Of a DNA stretch of 64,000 bases, positions 29,587 to 40,613 are shown one piece after another. Position numbers and translations under genes: made by a program. Source of the DNA: Dentipellis sp. KUC8613 (Eukaryota; Basidiomycota; Agaricomycetes; Russulales; Hericiaceae); assembly GCA_002286715.1 (NCBI GenBank), contig NSJX01000028.1:1-64000 (forward strand), in the 5' to 3' direction. Position 1 is the stretch's first letter. Every line of letters starts with the position of its first letter. Under the pieces are notes generated by a model, which searched no databases, was not told where the DNA came from, and worked only from the letters and a program-made list of their open reading frames with translations.

Positions 29587-32500
29587 TCACCGGCCCCCCT
29601 GGAGGTCTTCAAAATAACTTGGCGGCGGTTCCAGCCGCTCCGCCCGTATCTGCTGCATCTCGCGCCGGAGGACCTCGACCTCCGTCCGCAGCGCGCTCGC
29701 CGCGTCCTCTCCCGTCAGCTGCGAGCCCGCCACCGACGGACTTCCGGACCTGACGCCTGAACTGGACCCTGAGCGCGAATTCGACCCAGTGATGGAGGTG
29801 GTGGCGACCCCGAGCGACGACACGTGCGAGACACTCGAGTTCGACGGCGAGTGCGAGCTCATCGTGGACTGCGCGAGCGAAGGGCCCGCTTGGAATGGAT
29901 CCGCGAGGCGGGAGCGACCAGCCGCGGCGGCAGCGAGGTTCATCGCGCGCAGGCGCGCAAGCTCCTTCGATGATGGCGGCGTGGGTACACTGGGGCCGGG
30001 CGGGTCGTAGAAGTACGTCCAGTCTTCAGACGCACGGTTCACTGGCGACGCGTTGGCGTCCGCGCGGAGGCGTGCAAGCTCCTTCGCGCTGAGGTTGGTG
30101 TACGCTGGCTCGGGCGCGGCAGGGAGCGGGAAGGAGTTGATCACGTCGGTGTTATGGCTGCTGTCCGACGGCGGGACGATGACCGAAGCGGGCGCGGACA
30201 TGCCCATGCTCGACGCGGAGCGCCAGGTGCCGTAGTCGGGTGTCGCGCGGTACTCCGATGTGTCGCGGCCGTCGAATGGCTCGAGGTTTGGGGTACCGCC
30301 ACGCTCAATCTTGTCCAGCTTGTTAGGCCCTGAGAGGCCACGACGGCGCCGCCAGAAAAAGAAGCCACCGGCAAGGATAAGGACGAGGAGGACGAGCCCG
30401 CCGATAACACCACCGGCGATAGCACCTGCGTTGGCCTTCTTCTCCGAGATAGCACTGCGAAGAGCAGCGGCGACAGTGATCTGAACCGCTGGCACACTGC
30501 GCCCACACGGAAGCAATAGCAATGAGCGGCACGTCCGATATGAAAGAATGAAAAGAAGCGTACCTGAGAGCAAGAGGTGCAAACACGGCACCCTGCGCGG
30601 GGCTGACAGTGGCGACGATCAACGGCTGAAACAACAGCATGCGGACGGATGACTCCGACGTACCTCGCTACGCCAGACGTCGTATTTCCAGCATGTGCGT
30701 CGTACTCAGTGGGGAAAACGCCCGACGTCAGGTTGAGTGATGCTCGGGCGCGGACCTTGGATATCATGGTGTTCCGCACCCCCGTATCGTTTATCGCCGC
30801 GGCGGCGAACAAGTTGTACGCTGTGAGACCGTCAGAAACAAGTGTGACCAAACAGTGAAGAGGCATACTAGACTTGGCATGGGAGACATCAAAACTGTCC
30901 GTAGGGATCCCGTATTGGTTCCTCGCGTCGCCCAGTTGGGAGCTGTAGAATGCGCTCTGTGCCTCGTACACCTGAAACGCCGATCCGAACATGCTCTCAG
31001 TCGATGACAGTATCGTGCATAAGGAGACAGACGTACCGACTGATCAACAAGATTCGTGCCGAGCCACTTGTCCGCGAACAGATTGTACGCAATCGTCGAG
31101 GTGTCCTGTTGACCATACGCAGCAAGCAGGTGCGTCTTGTCCGACGATAGCGCCTGCGCCTGCCACTGCTGCACCAGCTGCGTGGCATTGGCCTGCTCCG
31201 CATCAGCCTGCGCGCTCCCCCGGACACAAAACATCAACGAACGCACCGAATACTGCTGTGCGTCAGAAAACTGGCCCAGAGCAGAACTCAGGTCTGACAT
31301 CGCCTTGATAGCGATGATGCCCTTGACAGCAAGGTTCGTCTGGTTGGTCGCGTCCTGAGTGTCGGGAGAGGCCCTGCGCGCGACACGTGGGGTCAGCTAG
31401 TGACAGATACGCATGGGCGGTATGGGAACGTACTGATTCCGCGGGTGCAATGTGTTGACAACTAGGTAGTCCGTCCAATTCTTAAGCAGGCCGTACTACA
31501 TTGGGAATGGTCATCACTCTGCAGACAAGATGTGAGAAGTCGTGAATTCAAACTTACGTATCGGCTTGCGAGGCTGCCATCGCCCGACGCGCGCGCATAG
31601 GCGTAGGTCATGATTAGCATATTGGCCGATTCTGAGAACATTGGTCAGACGACGGAGAAACACAGGGAATAAGTTAGGACTCACGTTCAATGCCTTCATT
31701 ATGGATGCTTGTGCTTGCTATCGCCACGGGATACGAGGAGCCTGTCATTCTCGTGATGAGGAATGTGACATTTATCAGATGCAATTGAACACGTACCAAC
31801 ATCCTGAGCGGCGAAAGCATTCGTGTACTTCGACGAGTTCTGGAAGCGGAGCAAGGGTTCCAGGAGCGGGCCACCCAGCATCGGGTCGATGTACATGAAC
31901 AGCGGGAACGCAGAGTAGAGCGTCTCCACCGCATTGACACGGCTACATTGTAGATTAGCAATGGCACAACGGACAAGGCGTGCATACGCACTTCCTGCTG
32001 CCTTCGCCGATGTTCTTCATGAACATCATTACGTCGGACATGTTCCACGACCCATCAGAGCCCTTAGCAATTGTCAGCTCCGTTGCGCCATACACTTGCC
32101 GGGCAGCCAGCGAGACAATATCTGCGTAGTCGCTTGAGATCGCACCCGCGTCGCCCAGAATCTTCGCGTCAAGCTTATCGGCGCGCGTCTTAGCTGCCCC
32201 GAAGTCGTTCAAGAACCCGTTTACCTGCAACGCATGTTAGAGAGTCCTCGACTGAATGCAAAAGAGTACATACAACGGCGCTCGCGTCGCTGAAATTCGC
32301 GTTGTAGTACAGACTGCGGGACTGCGTCGAGCCATCAAGATCGGCATAGCTGAGCGCGGGGTCGCGAGTATAGCCGATAGCCCACACGATGGGGTTGTTT
32401 CCAGTCGTAGTGATATCGCCGAGGTCAACTGATACCGCATACACTGGGAAGTCGCTGTGGTCAATCGTCAGCATACTCAAAAAACGGCAAGTCTACACAG

Positions 32501-33517
32501 CAGACGAACTCTGCAATGCCGCGGAAATCGGAATCCTCGCCCAGATCGAGCTTTCCGTTGTTGTGGAACTGGTCGCGGCAGCTCTTGTCGGATGCGACTT
32601 TGTAGGTGACCAGCGAGCTCTGTAAGAACGTCAGCCCAGGTATATGCGGTGTGCAGAGCTGCTGTGCATACTAATCTCATGCCGAAGAAGGTCGTGCCCC
32701 ATTCAGCTTGCTGGTCATTTTCGTCGAGCTGGGTCTGGGTTACCAGCGTCGTTTCATGGTACACACTATTCGAGTCGGCCACAGTTTGCCATTGCACTCT
32801 CTCGCTACGATTTCCGGAGGACCACTCTTTTGGTGCATAAGCATCCTGATGAGTTAGAGCGTTCAGTGGATTACGAGTGTACTAGGGTACGCACCGGCGC
32901 TGATATCGGAGTATACTTGGACGCTATGTTGGTTACCGTCCGTGGAGGCGGCCTCGACGTACAAGTACGAGAATGGGATGGACTGGCGGACCCAGTCGCC
33001 AGGCTATATGCGCACGTTAGCGTGGGGTATACGCACAAGAGCTGATAAACACACCTCAATCGGGCTGAAGAATGTAACATTGACATTCATAGGGCCTGCC
33101 GCAAGACTCCAGGTAGTGCGCGTAGGGGTGATGGTCATCGCAGAGATATTCGTGACAATTTGGTTGTCGGGAAAGTCGCCCAGGAAGGAGTATGTGATCC
33201 CGTCCACACGAATGTAGCCCTGCCATCCGAGGATTTGCGCCTAGTCGATAATATGCTGCGTCAGTATGGGCCATGTAGATGATAAGTAGCCTGCGCACCG
33301 AGGACGGATCCTCCCATGTCGTAGGCCAGTTATTCGGTGGATGCGAGCCGTTCGTCATGGCCTCCCAGGAGCTCAGGTACGGAGATCGCACTGCGAGGGG
33401 CACGGATGCCGGCCACAGACCTTGCTGTGCGCGACATGGTGCAGAAAAAATAGAGAAAAAGATGAGGAGGAAAGGAACTACCAGAGTATGGTACAAGAAA
33501 GCGAAGGGTCGGGGCAT
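29587..33517 (-). CDS. Glutaminase A-type enzyme with C-terminal membrane anchor
   Basis: Seventeen exons (minus): 33517-33299, 33240-33055, 33003-32895, 32826-32672, 32619-32510, 32454-32274, 32224-31992, 31942-31797, 31741-31685, 31631-31558, 31495-31434, 31373-31247, 31207-31037, 30971-30869, 30820-30664, 30602-30564, 30496-29587; 1012 residues. A signal peptide (about 1-30) is followed by the fungal GtaA layout: PLAVRSPYLSSW, ILGWQGYIRVDGITYSFLG, AAGPMNVNVTFFSPIE (DUF5127 type), then the helical toroid (DUF4965/DUF1793 type) with ARQVYGATELTI, FPLFMYIDPMLGG, SANMLIMTYAYARASGD, YNLFADKWLGTNLVDQ, EYDAHA. After PAQGAVFAPLAL comes a single membrane helix (about 735-759, AIAGGVIGGLVLLVLILAGG) with an RRRR stop and a 250-residue Ser/Pro-rich cytosolic tail. 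Family members hydrolyse glutamine to glutamate; the anchor would tether the enzyme at the cell surface. One intron (31208-31246) is only 39 nt. Confidence 0.88.
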
Positions 33518-34315
33518 GGCGAAGGAAGAAAAGCTAGGGCGCACCAGGCATGAAGTGGAAAGGGGGATCGACAGCACAAGCAAAGTGCAAATGCTGGAGA
33601 AGAGCGCTAGCGCGCGCGGAGGGGGTCATAGTAATATCGGTCTGATGGCACGGTCGGTGGCACGGCACGATGCGCAGACAGCTCCCACAGATGCTGTTCG
33701 GGCTCTGGCGCTCCAGGTGCAAGGATCACGGATGTATGATATTGACAGATCGCTCCTGCAAAACACGTACTTGATGGCCTATAGCCGACGCTCTCGCCGT
33801 AGCCCCATCTCCCCGCCGCCCTGACGATGCACGGTGCCGCCCATATGTCTTCATGTAGAAGGCACATCCGCCGGCTTGATGCCATCGCCAGACCTCGCAA
33901 AACGTGCTGAAGACTCGAATTCTTGTGGGTGCGCTGGCCCGCTAACGGAGGATCGTCTGCGCCGATGTCAATGGTATCCAGCGATTGTAGCCATGCTGTG
34001 ACATGCGAGGAAAGGTGCCTTGGAAGACTGAATAGGATGAAGATGATGTTGGGTGGCATCACGAAACTGATCAACAAGACGCAAAGTCGGCAAAGCGAGG
34101 TCTCAACGACTCGATCGGGCTGCAAACCATCACCAACTAATTCCCGGCCCGCCCCGGCCCCAATGATGCATCTGCTTCCGTCGGCAAACTATCGCCTCAA
34201 TTATCCTCGTCATGGGCATATACACTCGCATGAATTCAAAATCGCCATGCTGCTGCATAAATACAATCTCAGGACACATCAACGCTAAGGGTCCATGCCA
34301 TCATCATTCGCTGAT
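33518..34315. other. Intergenic stretch, no supported gene
   Basis: It contains the glutaminase promoter and the 3' flank of the first thaumatin-like gene. A 172-codon minus-strand frame (34125-33607) shows no domain and unusual composition, and I reject it. Confidence 0.5.
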
Positions 34316-35591
34316 CTACGGGCAGAAGGTGACCGTATAGTCCGCCTGGTTGGGGCACTTCCACAGCGCCGTTCCGCTTGACTCGTCATACGCATACGTG
34401 TACGAGTTCGGGCACCTGCTCTCTGCAAGATACAGAGCATATCCTGTTAGTGCTATATGTAGCATGACAACCGAGAACACGCACTGAAGTAAGAGTAGTA
34501 CTGCACACCGGAAGATGGGCAAGTCGCCGACGTGTTGTGCGACCCGGTGCAGCAGTTCGGAGAGTTGTCTAGGGCGGTTTCAGTAATCGATGGGCGGATG
34601 GCGTCTTGGAGATGCCGCGCAGAAATGATGACGTACTAGGATCAGGCGCAAGCCCTGCCTCGCACGCGCTCTGGCATCCCAGGACCGTTCCAGAAGAATC
34701 CTTCGGACCAACAAGCTGCGCGGGGCCTGGAGGAATAGTACCGATTGTAGTAGTATTAGTATCGGGATTTTGGAAGAGAAGCCAAGAGGAGGCAGGAATG
34801 TGTTGTCATGCGAACAAGTGAAACACTTACAGTTTGGATTCAGGTCGGCCGGGCAGTCCGCGGTCGGGCATCCCGCGGATGGGCTGATCCTCAAAGGAAT
34901 ATTGTAGCCATCAACGACCGACACTGCACGGTTGCAGCGATGGTCAGCCAGAGGAACATGCCAGCGATATTGGCACTGTACAGACCATCGTAGTTGTCCG
35001 GAGCGCTGGTGTTGGGGCTCAGAGTGAACTCGGCCAATGTGGCAGGTGGGACGCCCTGCGATATCAGATGCATTCGTTAGTTACTGAAGACTTCGACTGC
35101 ACTAGGAACGCAATAGACACGTACCGTCCCGTTGTGCGGGTCGCAGACAAGTCCGCCGTTGCAGCCGCCGGAAACACAGGACGTGGGACCTGAGTTGCTG
35201 CCGAAATTGCAGTCCCGTCGGCCCTATTGAAGTAACCGGTATATCAAGCACACAGGACACATCCAAAGTAAGCTTCTACATAGCGCCGAGGTAGATAGCA
35301 AGACTGGCGTACCCAGATGCGACCGGACTTCCAGTTGTTAGGGACCGAGAAGGAGACTGAGCTGTGAGACGCGGCTTCCCATCTGCGAAGCAAGGAACGA
35401 AACGATGAGTCGATGCTATACGGATAGGCAAAACAAATATGCCTTACCCATTGCGATGGTCGGGCGTGGCGGTGCCGACAGTAAGGTCGGTGAAGATCTA
35501 GAAATGTGAACACGGGGACATCAGCACACAGCACATTGAGTATGTTTGTTAGATCGGATGGCTTGAGAAGACGAAACTCACAGCCGGCCTG

Positions 35592-35629
<38 letters not shown>

Positions 35630-35769
35630 GTCAGCCAGCGCGCTCTCGGTAGTGAGACGGAGGCGACGTACCAGACAGTGTAGGGGCAGTTATTGGTGAC
35701 GGTGAACGAACGGGCAAGTGCACCGGTGCTCGATGCGCCCAGGACAGCCAAGAAGGTGGTGAAATGCAT
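34316..35769 (-). CDS. Thaumatin-like protein 1 (secreted)
   Basis: Ten exons (minus): 35769-35672, 35588-35582, 35497-35448, 35382-35313, 35223-35125, 35055-34986, 34923-34831, 34726-34637, 34568-34485, 34422-34316; 255 residues. A signal peptide (about 1-20) precedes RSFTVTNNCPYTVWPAIFTD. The mature part has the 16 cysteines of thaumatin-like proteins (for example GRRDCNF, GGCNGGLVCD, GCPTADCPADLNPNC, NCCTGSHN, KCPNQADYTVTFCP), enough for eight disulfides. GH64-TLP family members bind or cleave beta-1,3-glucan and in mushrooms act in wall remodelling and autolysis. Exon 2 is only 7 nt. Intron 1 carries a 36-base A run on the plus strand. The gene is the duplicate of the one at 37561-38996. 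Confidence 0.92.
35592..35627. repeat. Poly(A) tract inside intron 1 of thaumatin-like gene 1
   Basis: Thirty-six consecutive A on the plus strand (T on the coding strand) lie just upstream of the 3' splice site of intron 1, lengthening its pyrimidine tract. The sister gene lacks it. Homopolymers of this length are prone to slippage and sequencing error, so the count is approximate. Confidence 0.9.
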
Positions 35770-37560
35770 ATTACTAGAGCAATTGTCGTAGAGGTGAAAA
35801 GTACAGTGAAGCGGCTGCAAAGCTGGAGACTCTGTGGGACCACCAGTGCAGCACGACGCATATTTATACGCATCCGAACAAGCCTTGGGAAAGCTGACCA
35901 CCGCCAGCGGCGCGCTCGCAGCACAGCGCACATGCCCACAAGCTTACCTGTAAAGGAGGAGCGAGAAGAGGTAGAGGGCAGGCTCGCAGGCCGACCGCGA
36001 GACGTTTCACCTTCGCTCCAAGCGCTCCAACAATGAAGGTGGATGCCTGCTATGAGCGCACCGTGAAACGCGTAACTACGCAATGCGCTGCTTCGACCTG
36101 TCATGAGATCCTCGAGGTTAGCTCAGAGGCGGGCGGAGCGCTCGAGCATTATATGATCCCAAATAAGAGCGACATAGGTGTGGAGTATGCGAGGCGCTGT
36201 GGAAGCTGCGGAATGTCGACGGTGTTCAGCAGAATAATCACGATGATGCGACTTTGTAGCCAACTCACCATAAACTTCCAGATCATCCCGGCTTCTGAAT
36301 AATCCAGCAATTTGGAGAAGCTGCATCGGACGGCTCTCTATGCCAGCCTATCCTACACCTATACTTAACAATGCCGTTGAATTTTTTATGGCGATCTTCA
36401 GTGATGTTTGCTGGCGTCTTTGGTCTTGTTGCCTCGCTTTTGTCACCCAGGACTCGACGTGCGACAAAATCACTGAGTCCAACAGCGGCGGGCAGTCCTT
36501 GCTCCTCGTCATCCCGTCACCGAATCATGCAAGACCCAGCGCTATCCATGGTCAACGCGAAGCGCTCGATAAAGGAAGACCTGTACAAGTCTCCAAATTG
36601 ATCTCGGAAACATTCCTCTTGTTGACCACTATGGACAGCTTTACAGATGGGGGACACGGATGACCCACATTACAGATTCTTTTGTCGTCAACAACCCTCG
36701 GAGATCGAGAGTCATAAGAGTGGTGAGTAAAGACCCGAGTTGGAGCGTCGGCAAGGCAGTCCGCGTCAAGCTTACTTCTCGGGCCCATTTGACGTCCATC
36801 ATCAATGATCATTGCAAGAAATCGACCTTCGCGCGGCCTGAGAGCGTTAGTCAACTCAGCCGAGGTAAACGGGTCGCGTTTGCTGCTGCTGCTGCACGAA
36901 TTTTAGCAGTCAGCGCTATGACGTCTCTTCCTGCCTCAACACCGTCAATAGCACCACAACCCTCGCTATAAGGAAACAAGAAATCCACACCTTATGGATC
37001 CATTCTTTGAGTACGGTACAATAGGGTCGGGAAGTTGTCACTGCGCAGTCGTGAGTTTGTGGTCCGAGTCTTGGCTGAGGCAGCAGGAAGTTTCAGCAAA
37101 TCAGCAAGATCGGGCCGTTCGGTCCAGTACATTCATGTGTATACGTCGTCAATATCGAGGCGTCAGAGAATGTGGTGGTAACGTGAAGGCGAGTGCCCCC
37201 TGATCGCCACAAGCCTGAGAGTTCCGACTCGGAGTCCGCCGACGTTTGGAGCTCCGATCCTCGCGGCGCGCACTTGGGTTGGGTTCTCCGGGGCTCTAGG
37301 GTACTGGTTATACATATGCTACATGGAGGCAAGGCGGTTTCGGGTTCAATCAAGCCTGCTGCCAAACACGTGAGAAGCTGGAATGCTTACGACTCGCACT
37401 CTTTCCATATCCTTCAACATAGAGACCACAAATGATTGCTTCATTGCACAAATAACCACGTAGAAACAGTAAAACTCTTACGACAACTCATAACAACCAG
37501 TTTAGAATGAAAAAGACGCTTATTTCTGAGTTCCTAGCGACGGGGCACCCCCTTGCCATT
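35770..37560. other. Spacer between the two thaumatin-like genes
   Basis: About 1.8 kb. Apart from the TATA box of gene 1, I find no gene or repeat. Confidence 0.5.
35861..35868 (-). promoter_or_regulatory. TATA box of thaumatin-like gene 1
   Basis: tataaata on the minus strand, 92 nt before the ATG at 35769. The sister gene has the same octamer 86 nt before its ATG, which supports it as a retained core promoter. Confidence 0.6.
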
Positions 37561-38996
37561 TCATGGGCAGAAGGTGACGGTGTAGTCCGCCTGGTTGCCG
37601 CAGGTCCACAGTGCCGTCCCACTCGACTCGTCGTAAGCATAAGCGTATGAGTTCGGGCAGTTTCCCTCTGCGATAGATTGTATCCTGTCAGTAGCACAAT
37701 CATCTAGAATCGAAAAGAAACGCACTGAAGTAGGTGTAGTACTGCACTCCAGAAGCCGGGCACGTCGCCGCGGTGTTGTGCGATCCGGTGCAGCAATTCG
37801 GGGAGTTGCCTACGATGGATCCAATAAGTCAAATTTCCCTCATCGCTACTATTTGAGACTGGTAGGAATGAGAGAAATATACTTACTTGGGTCAGGGGCA
37901 ATCCCAGCCTCGCATGCGCTCCTGCAGCCTAGGACAGTACCGGAGGAGTCCTTCGGACCGATGATCTGCGCGGGGCCTGGGATCAGCGGCAATTATCACA
38001 AGATTCGCGTTCATTTCATGTGAAGATGGAAAGATAAGATTTAGTATCGCTGAGTTGTCATATCTACAAATGAAGTGCGTACAGTTAGGATTGAGGTCGA
38101 CGGGGCAGTCGGCAACGGAGCATCCAGTGGTCGGCGAGATGCGAACAGGAATGTTGAACCCGTCCACGAGCGACACTGGGTGCGACAATCAGCCAGCTAG
38201 CTAAGATAACTGTGGCAAAGATAGGTGAAACTGACCATCATAGAAGTCCGAGGTGCCAGCAGTGTTGCTCAGAGTGAACTCTGCCAGCGTAGCAGGCGGC
38301 ACGCCCTGGGAGAATACACCCTCGTCAGTGGCAATATTGAGGCACGACTCCGAGGTAGATGCGTACCGTGCCGGTGTGCGGGTCGCAGAGCAGCCCGCCA
38401 TTGCAGCCGCCGGTGATGCAGGAGGTGGGTCCCGGATTGGTGCTGAAATCGCAATCGCGCCGACCCTACGACAGTGCGACAGCAGGGAGACGAGTAGACG
38501 GGCGTTCGGGCGTAACGGAAAGGAAGCGTAGCAAATCAATATGCAGTCTAGTGTGGTGGGAAAGCACCGGTCACGCACCCAGATACGGCCGGACTTCCAG
38601 TTATCGGGAACAGAGAAGGACACGGAGCTGTGAGCAGCGGCTTCCCAGCTAGGAGAGAAGCGGTTACTATCTATATGGGCGTTCAATGGTATCACAGAAA
38701 GCTCACCCAGTCGGCTGGTTAGGCGTGGCCGTGCCGACGTTGAGGTCGGTGAAGATCTGTGGGATGCGGCGATCGCCATCAGCACAGTATCAATATGCGT
38801 CGTTTCAGGAGCTGGATTACAGAATGATACTCACAGCAGGCCTGGCGACAGACTGTCAGTCAGTCATGTGAACAAGGCCGATGTACAGGGCGGCTCACCA
38901 GACTGTATAGGCGCAGTTGTTCGTAACGGTGAACGTGCGAGCTAGCGCGCCAGTACCTGACAGGCCAAGGACGGCCAAAACAGTGGTAGAACGCAT
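37561..38996 (-). CDS. Thaumatin-like protein 2 (secreted)
   Basis: Ten exons (minus): 38996-38899, 38841-38835, 38756-38707, 38648-38579, 38465-38367, 38305-38236, 38175-38083, 37976-37887, 37809-37726, 37667-37561; 255 residues. Every exon has exactly the same length as in the gene at 34316-35769, including the 7 nt exon 2, so the two arose by duplication. The protein starts MRSTTVLAVLGLSGTGALAR (signal peptide) and TFTVTNNCAYTVW; it keeps the 16-cysteine pattern and ends CGNQADYTVTFCP. Expected role as for its sister: extracellular beta-1,3-glucan binding or hydrolysis. Introns are fully diverged, so the duplication is not recent, while the coding parts stay close. Confidence 0.92.
38835..38841 (-). 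other. 7 nt micro-exon of thaumatin-like gene 2
   Basis: The coding strand reads gcctgct between a consensus cag acceptor and a gtgagt donor; together with tg from exon 1 it codes Trp-Pro-Ala. The sister gene has gccggct at 35582-35588 in the same place. Skipping it would break the frame. Confidence 0.85.
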
Positions 38997-40613
38997 ATCG
39001 CTGGATAAGACGAACAAATGACGAGCGATGAGAGCAGTAGAGCCGAAGACCCTGCAGGCCCTCCACCGAAGCATCATATATTATTTATACTCGTACCAAG
39101 AGCTTCGGGGGAGGTGGCCACACCACTGCCCGCATGCTTGCAACGCACATGCTCATGCGCGGCACCGCTGCGTATGAGCCACCTAGACGCATGACTGCTG
39201 TCAAGACGCTGCCTGCGTTGCAGATTTTTCATCGTGATGACCAAAGGAAGGACCGACCCGAGCAAGCTGGGCCGCCGAGGCTCGCACGGCCGCATGAGTA
39301 CGCATGCTCGCAATATACGCGTCCGCTGCACGAGGGCCAGCAACATTCTGCCGTGTCTCGTGGAGGTGGAGCTCGTGCAGCGGTCTCGAGACTGCGGAGA
39401 CTCGGAAGCGTGACCGCGCGCCCAGCACAGCGCACTGCGATGTCATAAACCCGCTGTCGCGGACGCATGAGGGTGTCTATAGTAAGCCATAGAACGGGCG
39501 GGATCGTTGCTAAGGTGAGTTGTGTTCTGGCTGGAACGCGCAGTGCACACGGTGCGTGAGGTGGACTTGAGGCACCGTCGGTGGTAGATAGTTCTGGCAA
39601 GCATGTGCAAGGTGCTTCTACGCTTCGATGCAATATAGGCCTGTACAATGATAGTCATGAGCATTATATGATAATGGCATTGCTGAGAGGTAGCGAACCA
39701 CAGGTCGTCGAGACGACCACGTGTCCAGAACCTGCAATAAACTACAGATTAGCTTCGCGATGGCGGAGATATGGGTGGGAAGTCATATGACTGGAAACTT
39801 CAAGTTCATCCTTCCAATGCTCTGTTCTTGCACGTAAGTACAGTTGTGGCAACGATGCGAACCGAGGCTCGTCGTGGCCGATCTTCATGCCCATGCTTGA
39901 CCTCCATACCTTTCTCTCCAAATGCAGCTGCGTACAATATAGTATATGCGATAGCCGCAGTGTAATTCCTGGAATGTGATCCGTTGACTTCATTCAGTGT
40001 CAACGGGATGAACGAATGAACGGCAGCCTTGGGACTAATTTCATCCTGCGAAATCTGATTCCATTGCTGGTCCGGCCGAGATCAGCTTGCAGATTTGGGA
40101 CAACACCTCGCCAGATGTTGACGTCTGGTCTGAAAAAGTAAAGTAGTATGAAGTGATTCAAAAAAACAGTGAGGACATAGTTCAGGGGAAGGATACCTTG
40201 CCAGCGGTGACAGTCGTTGGTCAGTCGGAAAGACCCGGCCGTGAGTCCGGCCGGGGGCCGCAATTAGTCAGCGTATCATTCACGATGATGTTGAACTTCA
40301 TGCGTCTCTCAAACTTCTCCACCGCGTCATCCACGAACTGTGCAGTCTATTCATGAGTCCAAACACAGAAGAACGAATTGCCTCTCTCACGACTCTCATG
40401 ACCTAAGTCAGATACCGTTGTGCAGTTTCAGGCGAGTATCTCTGCATATTACAATGCTTTCCTATCTGGTACGCGTCGAGTCCATCCGCATGGCGTCGAC
40501 AATTTCCTGTAACACAATGGTCTCATACAGATTTGGGATGGACGAGGTCAGTAAGGCACAACTGGAATTACTCAAATATTTGTGCTTCAGGCCCTCGGTG
40601 TACTCACCGAAGT
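38997..40613. other. Divergent intergenic region with a duplicated 5' leader
   Basis: It holds the TATA box of thaumatin-like gene 2 on the left. On the right, about 40421-40540 resembles the leader of the next F-box paralogue (43121-43290), including atgctttcctatctg before a GT at 40469. No separate gene is supported. Confidence 0.5.
39082..39089 (-). promoter_or_regulatory. TATA box of thaumatin-like gene 2
   Basis: tataaata on the minus strand, 86 nt before the ATG at 38996, matching the position in the sister gene. Confidence 0.6.

Noticed and set aside
33607..34125. 172-codon minus-strand frame upstream of the glutaminase gene
   Set aside because: No motif and atypical composition; more likely promoter sequence.
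35592..35627. Poly(A) run considered as the tail of a retroposed gene
   Set aside because: It lies inside an intron with no reverse-transcribed sequence or target duplication beside it.
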